This document shows, piece after piece, positions 15,217 to 17,298 of a stretch of DNA of 17,298 nucleotides (positions are counted from its first letter, which is position 1; each line of letters opens with the position of its first letter). The DNA lies in the NCBI GenBank assembly GCA_033722555.1, contig JAWVYS010000058.1, forward strand, positions 1-17,298, given 5' to 3'. Both the position numbers and the translations under genes were made by a program. The DNA comes from Brumimicrobium sp033722555. Lineage in GTDB: Bacteria; Bacteroidota; Bacteroidia; Flavobacteriales_D; Crocinitomicaceae. A model generated the notes under the pieces. The model saw nothing but the letters and a program-made list of their open reading frames with translations. It ran no database searches and was not told the origin of the DNA.

Positions 15217-15651
15217 CTATTTAACGGTAAGACATTTTTTAACTTTCTTTTCGTGCTTCAGTCTTTCCTCAGGAGTACTGTTCGGTAAAATCAGCATTCC
15301 TTTGCATTTATTATCGATATAATCCGACCTTTCCATAATTCTGTCAAACTCACTGTCAGAGGCATTTAATAAGGCTTTATTCACGGAATCACTTTTAAGG
15401 ATACACGTGCAAAAATCCCATTGAGTCCCATATTTCTCCACGATCTTCTTGTGAGATTCAAGCACTTCAGGATCTTTATATACCTCATCAACCTTGGCGG
15501 TATCCATGGGAGGTTGCTCCACCATGTTTGTATCGGTTTCTACTACTTTCAGCGTGTCTTCGTCCGAAACTGTATCTTCCCCTGACCCTGATTTACAGGA
15601 GACAAAAATTAATACTAAGGCGGTCAATAAAATATAATAGTTTGATTTCAT
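15217..15651 (-). CDS. Small lipoprotein with conserved cysteines, function unknown
   Basis: A 144-residue protein with a lipoprotein signal (YYILLTALVLIFVSC, lipid-attachment Cys19). An acidic, Ser/Thr-rich linker follows (about 20-60), then a helical C-terminal domain with Cys81 and Cys83 (WDFCTCILKSDSVNKALL), Cys116 and Cys140. The four cysteines could form two disulfides in the periplasm. I do not recognise the family with confidence, although the WDFCTC segment looks like a conserved core. It diverges from the DUF4294 gene across 61 bp and converges on the pseudouridine synthase gene with 29 bp between stops. I found no clear terminator there. Confidence 0.75.
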   Translation of the reverse strand: MKSNYYILLTALVLIFVSCKSGSGEDTVSDEDTLKVVETDTNMVEQPPMDTAKVDEVYKDPEVLESHKKIVEKYGTQWDFCTCILKSDSVNKALLNASDSEFDRIMERSDYIDNKCKGMLILPNSTPEERLKHEKKVKKCLTVK

Positions 15652-15712
15652 GGCAAAATATTTGTAAATTAGAATTCGTTACTAATGTAATTTAAAAAAT
15701 TCAATCCTGAAA

Positions 15713-16414
15713 ATGAAGCGCCTCTTATTTCTAATATTTACTCTTTTGGCGGGTGTAACTTATTCCCAAACAGTTACCACCGACAGCTGTGGGAACAGGC
15801 TTCAGATTTATGAAGAATTTAAGGTGCCTAAAAATTTCAGAGCTGAATATCTGCGCACGTTGGAGAAGGTCAAAAAGGTGTATCCCCTTGCACTTCATGC
15901 TGCCAAAGTGGTAGATTCTTTAGACACTGAATTAGAGAAAACAGATAAGGCAAGACAGGAAAAAAAGATCGCGCGGCAAACACACAGAGAGTTGAAGGAT
16001 GATTTTAAATTTCTTCTCAAAGAACTGTACGTTTCTGAAGGAGTTATCCTGACAAAACTGATTTATCGCGAAACCGGAATGACCGTTGAAGAAATCATTG
16101 CTAAATATAAGGGTGATGCTGAGGCTAAATTGTATACCGGAGTTGCGGGTATGTTTGGACAGGACCTTAATTCAACGTACGATCCTGAAAACGAAGATTT
16201 TATTATTGAATGCGTAATTAGGGATATTCTGTCAGGAAAAGTGGAGTTTGAGCCCAATTTTGAAATTGTGGACCGGGCGCATTACCGGGCAGACAGAAAG
16301 GAATATAAGGAAAGGGTCAGGGAATACAGGAAAAAGCAACGTGAACTCAAGAAAAAGGAACGTAAAGCTGAGAGGTCGAAAGAACAGCTGACCGCCAACA
16401 GCCCTAAAAAATAA
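15713..16414 (+). CDS. DUF4294-family exported protein
   Basis: A 233-residue protein with a signal peptide (MKRLLFLIFTLLAGVTYS, cleavage before Gln19). The conserved body has YLRTLEKVKKVYPLALHAAKVVD (about 46-68), FKFLLKELYVSEGVILTKLIYRETGMTVEEII (about 98-130) and KLYTGVAGMFGQDLNSTYDP (about 139-158), a pattern I associate with DUF4294 of Bacteroidota. The last 40 residues are very basic and charged (YRKKQRELKKKERKAERSKE), probably an extended helix. The function is not established; it should act in the periplasm or at the outer membrane. A hairpin directly after the stop ends the gene. Confidence 0.83.
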   Translation: MKRLLFLIFTLLAGVTYSQTVTTDSCGNRLQIYEEFKVPKNFRAEYLRTLEKVKKVYPLALHAAKVVDSLDTELEKTDKARQEKKIARQTHRELKDDFKFLLKELYVSEGVILTKLIYRETGMTVEEIIAKYKGDAEAKLYTGVAGMFGQDLNSTYDPENEDFIIECVIRDILSGKVEFEPNFEIVDRAHYRADRKEYKERVREYRKKQRELKKKERKAERSKEQLTANSPKK

Positions 16415-16415
16415 G

Positions 16416-16447
16416 AAACCCTTCCGACCACCAGACCGAAAGGGTTT
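16416..16447. terminator. Bidirectional terminator between DUF4294 gene and yajC
   Basis: AAACCCTT (16416-16423) pairs with AAGGGTTT (16440-16447) around a 16-nt loop that allows two more C-G pairs. It starts 1 bp after the DUF4294 stop and lies 22 bp past the yajC stop. On the minus strand the stem is followed by a T-rich run (TTTCTTATTTTTT), so it suits the yajC transcript best. The plus-strand tail is weak. Confidence 0.75.
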
Positions 16448-16469
16448 ATACACACAGTACTTCCGTTAA

Positions 16470-16748
16470 TTATCTGTTTGCGGCCATTTGATTTTCCACA
16501 CCGTTTGATACTGCGGACTTTTCAATCCTCAATTTCGATCCTTCACAGCTTAACAATACATTTGTGTCAGTTACCTCAAGGATCTTTCCATGAATTCCTC
16601 CGATAGTAACGACCTTGTCACCCACGCTCAAACCTTCTCTGAATTTTTTCAATTCTTTTTGCTTTTTCATCTGAGGACGTATCATGAAAAAATAAAACAC
16701 ACCCAGAATTAGCAATAACATTATTATTTGACTTCCACCTTCACCCAT
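16470..16748 (-). CDS. yajC: Preprotein translocase accessory subunit YajC
   Basis: A 92-residue single-pass inner-membrane protein of the SecDF-YajC complex, which assists Sec-dependent export. A short N-terminal MGEGGSQ precedes one membrane helix (about 8-23, IIMLLLILGVFYFFMI). The family signature RPQMKKQKELKKF follows. The cytosolic SH3-like part then shows LSVGDKVVTIGGIHGKILEV. The length is typical. It follows the DUF1573 lipoprotein gene by 38 bp and nusB beyond that, an order common in Bacteroidota. The transcript probably ends at 16416-16447. Confidence 0.96.
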   Translation of the reverse strand: MGEGGSQIIMLLLILGVFYFFMIRPQMKKQKELKKFREGLSVGDKVVTIGGIHGKILEVTDTNVLLSCEGSKLRIEKSAVSNGVENQMAANR

Positions 16749-16786
16749 AATTACTCTTGTTTATTTATTGATTTATTATTTTACAT

Positions 16787-17179
16787 TTAATCGATCACGT
16801 TCGCCTGTATCACGACCTTAAAACTGGAAGGACGCGTATTTGCAGAAATAGTGATCGGCTTTTCTATCATCCCTGTTGAGGTTCGATCAGTATCAACCTC
16901 AGCGTTGATATAGGTCGTTTCTCCCGGTGCAATCGGATCTTTGGGATAGTCAGTTACCGTACATGCACACGAAGCATTCACGCTAGCCAGAATTAACGGA
17001 TAGTCTCCCGTATTTTTTACCGGAATCTTAGCCTGAACAATCTCGCCTTTCGCAACAGTACCGGCGTCGTAGATTTCATTAAACTCTACGGTGGTGAATT
17101 CACCTATTGAAGCCTCAGATTCGCCTTCACAAGCGAAAAATAAGGAAGCCAAAACGAACATTAAAACGATTTTTTTCAT
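16787..17179 (-). CDS. DUF1573-family lipoprotein
   Basis: A 130-residue protein from the ATG at 17179; a TTG two codons upstream is possible but unnecessary. MKKIVLMFVLASLFFAC is a lipoprotein signal with Cys17. The rest is a single immunoglobulin-like domain of the DUF1573 type: FNEIYDAGTVAKGEIVQAKIPVKNTGDYPL, then the conserved cysteine pair in ASCACTVTDYP and the turn DPIAPGETTYI. The family lacks a defined activity and is widespread in Bacteroidota envelopes. It sits between nusB (12 bp after its stop) and yajC, with which it is probably cotranscribed. Confidence 0.87.
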   Translation of the reverse strand: MKKIVLMFVLASLFFACEGESEASIGEFTTVEFNEIYDAGTVAKGEIVQAKIPVKNTGDYPLILASVNASCACTVTDYPKDPIAPGETTYINAEVDTDRTSTGMIEKPITISANTRPSSFKVVIQANVID

Positions 17180-17191
17180 CTTCAAATCTAA

Positions 17192-17298
17192 TTATTTCAT
17201 TAAACCTCTACCTACTTTTAATATCTTATTTTCCTTTTCGAGTCTGTCTACTGCCTTGTCTAATACTCCATTAATAAAAATATTACTTTTCGGAGTAC
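17192..17298 (-). CDS. nusB: Transcription antitermination factor NusB, C-terminal fragment
   Basis: The last 34 codons of a gene that enters from the right edge, ending at TAA (17194-17192). The residues TPKSNIFINGVLDKAVDRLE followed by KENKILKVGRGLMK match the C-terminal helix of Bacteroidota NusB, where an STPKS-x-FINGVLD motif closes the all-helical RNA-binding fold. NusB with NusE binds boxA RNA in rRNA leaders and supports antitermination. The downstream order DUF1573 lipoprotein then yajC agrees with the usual nusB locus. The fragment is too short to judge the rest of the gene, but the motif and context make the call firm. Confidence 0.85.
   Translation of the reverse strand, partial: TPKSNIFINGVLDKAVDRLEKENKILKVGRGLMK

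Noticed and set aside
1..17298. CRISPR array, tRNA or rRNA gene, insertion sequence or defence island
   Set aside because: No regularly spaced repeats, cloverleaf-like segments, transposase or nuclease motifs, or terminal inverted repeats were noticed on either strand. This was a reading by eye, so a covariance-model scan would be the decisive test for RNA genes.

Overview
The window looks like chromosomal DNA of a member of the Bacteroidota, most likely Flavobacteriales. Two proteins end in Por-type (type IX secretion) C-terminal sorting domains. DUF4294, DUF4136 and nusB-DUF1573-yajC are typical of that phylum. Several upstream regions carry the Bacteroidota-type promoter (TTG, about 20 nt, TAnnTTTG), and Shine-Dalgarno sequences are not evident. 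The DNA is AT-rich. I cannot name the genus.

Layout. (1) Positions 1-1929, minus strand, three closely spaced genes: a TPR protein, a small transglutaminase-fold protein, and the N-terminus of an SRAP (YedK/HMCES) abasic-site protein cut by the window edge. (2) 2155-2553, plus strand: a small multi-pass membrane protein with a strong terminator. (3) 2630-3825, minus: a CbpA-type DnaJ co-chaperone and its CbpM-like modulator. (4) 3993-4595, minus: a DUF4136 lipoprotein with a recognisable promoter and terminator. (5) 4810-6060, minus: peptidase T. (6) 6191-10513, minus: pheT-bioD-bioA, in which each downstream gene overlaps the one before it. (7) 10756-13241, minus: two secreted T9SS cargo proteins with the out-of-frame remnant of a third sorting domain between them. 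(8) 13490-15187, plus: an RluA-family pseudouridine synthase with a long N-terminal extension. (9) 15217-16414: a divergent pair, a small cysteine-containing lipoprotein (minus) and a DUF4294 protein (plus). (10) 16470-17298, minus: nusB (3' end), a DUF1573 lipoprotein and yajC, ending at a terminator shared with the DUF4294 gene.

Most of the window is housekeeping: translation (pheT, pseudouridine synthase), transcription (nusB), Sec export (yajC), protein folding (cbpA/cbpM), peptide turnover (pepT) and two steps of biotin synthesis (bioA, bioD). The variable part is the T9SS cargo block at about 10.7-13.3 kb. There, a 42-codon leftover of a foreign sorting domain overlaps the 3' end of one cargo gene and the 5' end of the next, which suggests past gene replacement. 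I saw no tRNA, rRNA, CRISPR array, insertion sequence, phage gene or defence system. No gene-free stretch exceeds about 250 bases. I found no convincing new multi-gene system. The sorting-domain scar and a cluster of dyads in front of the pseudouridine synthase gene are the observations most worth checking.
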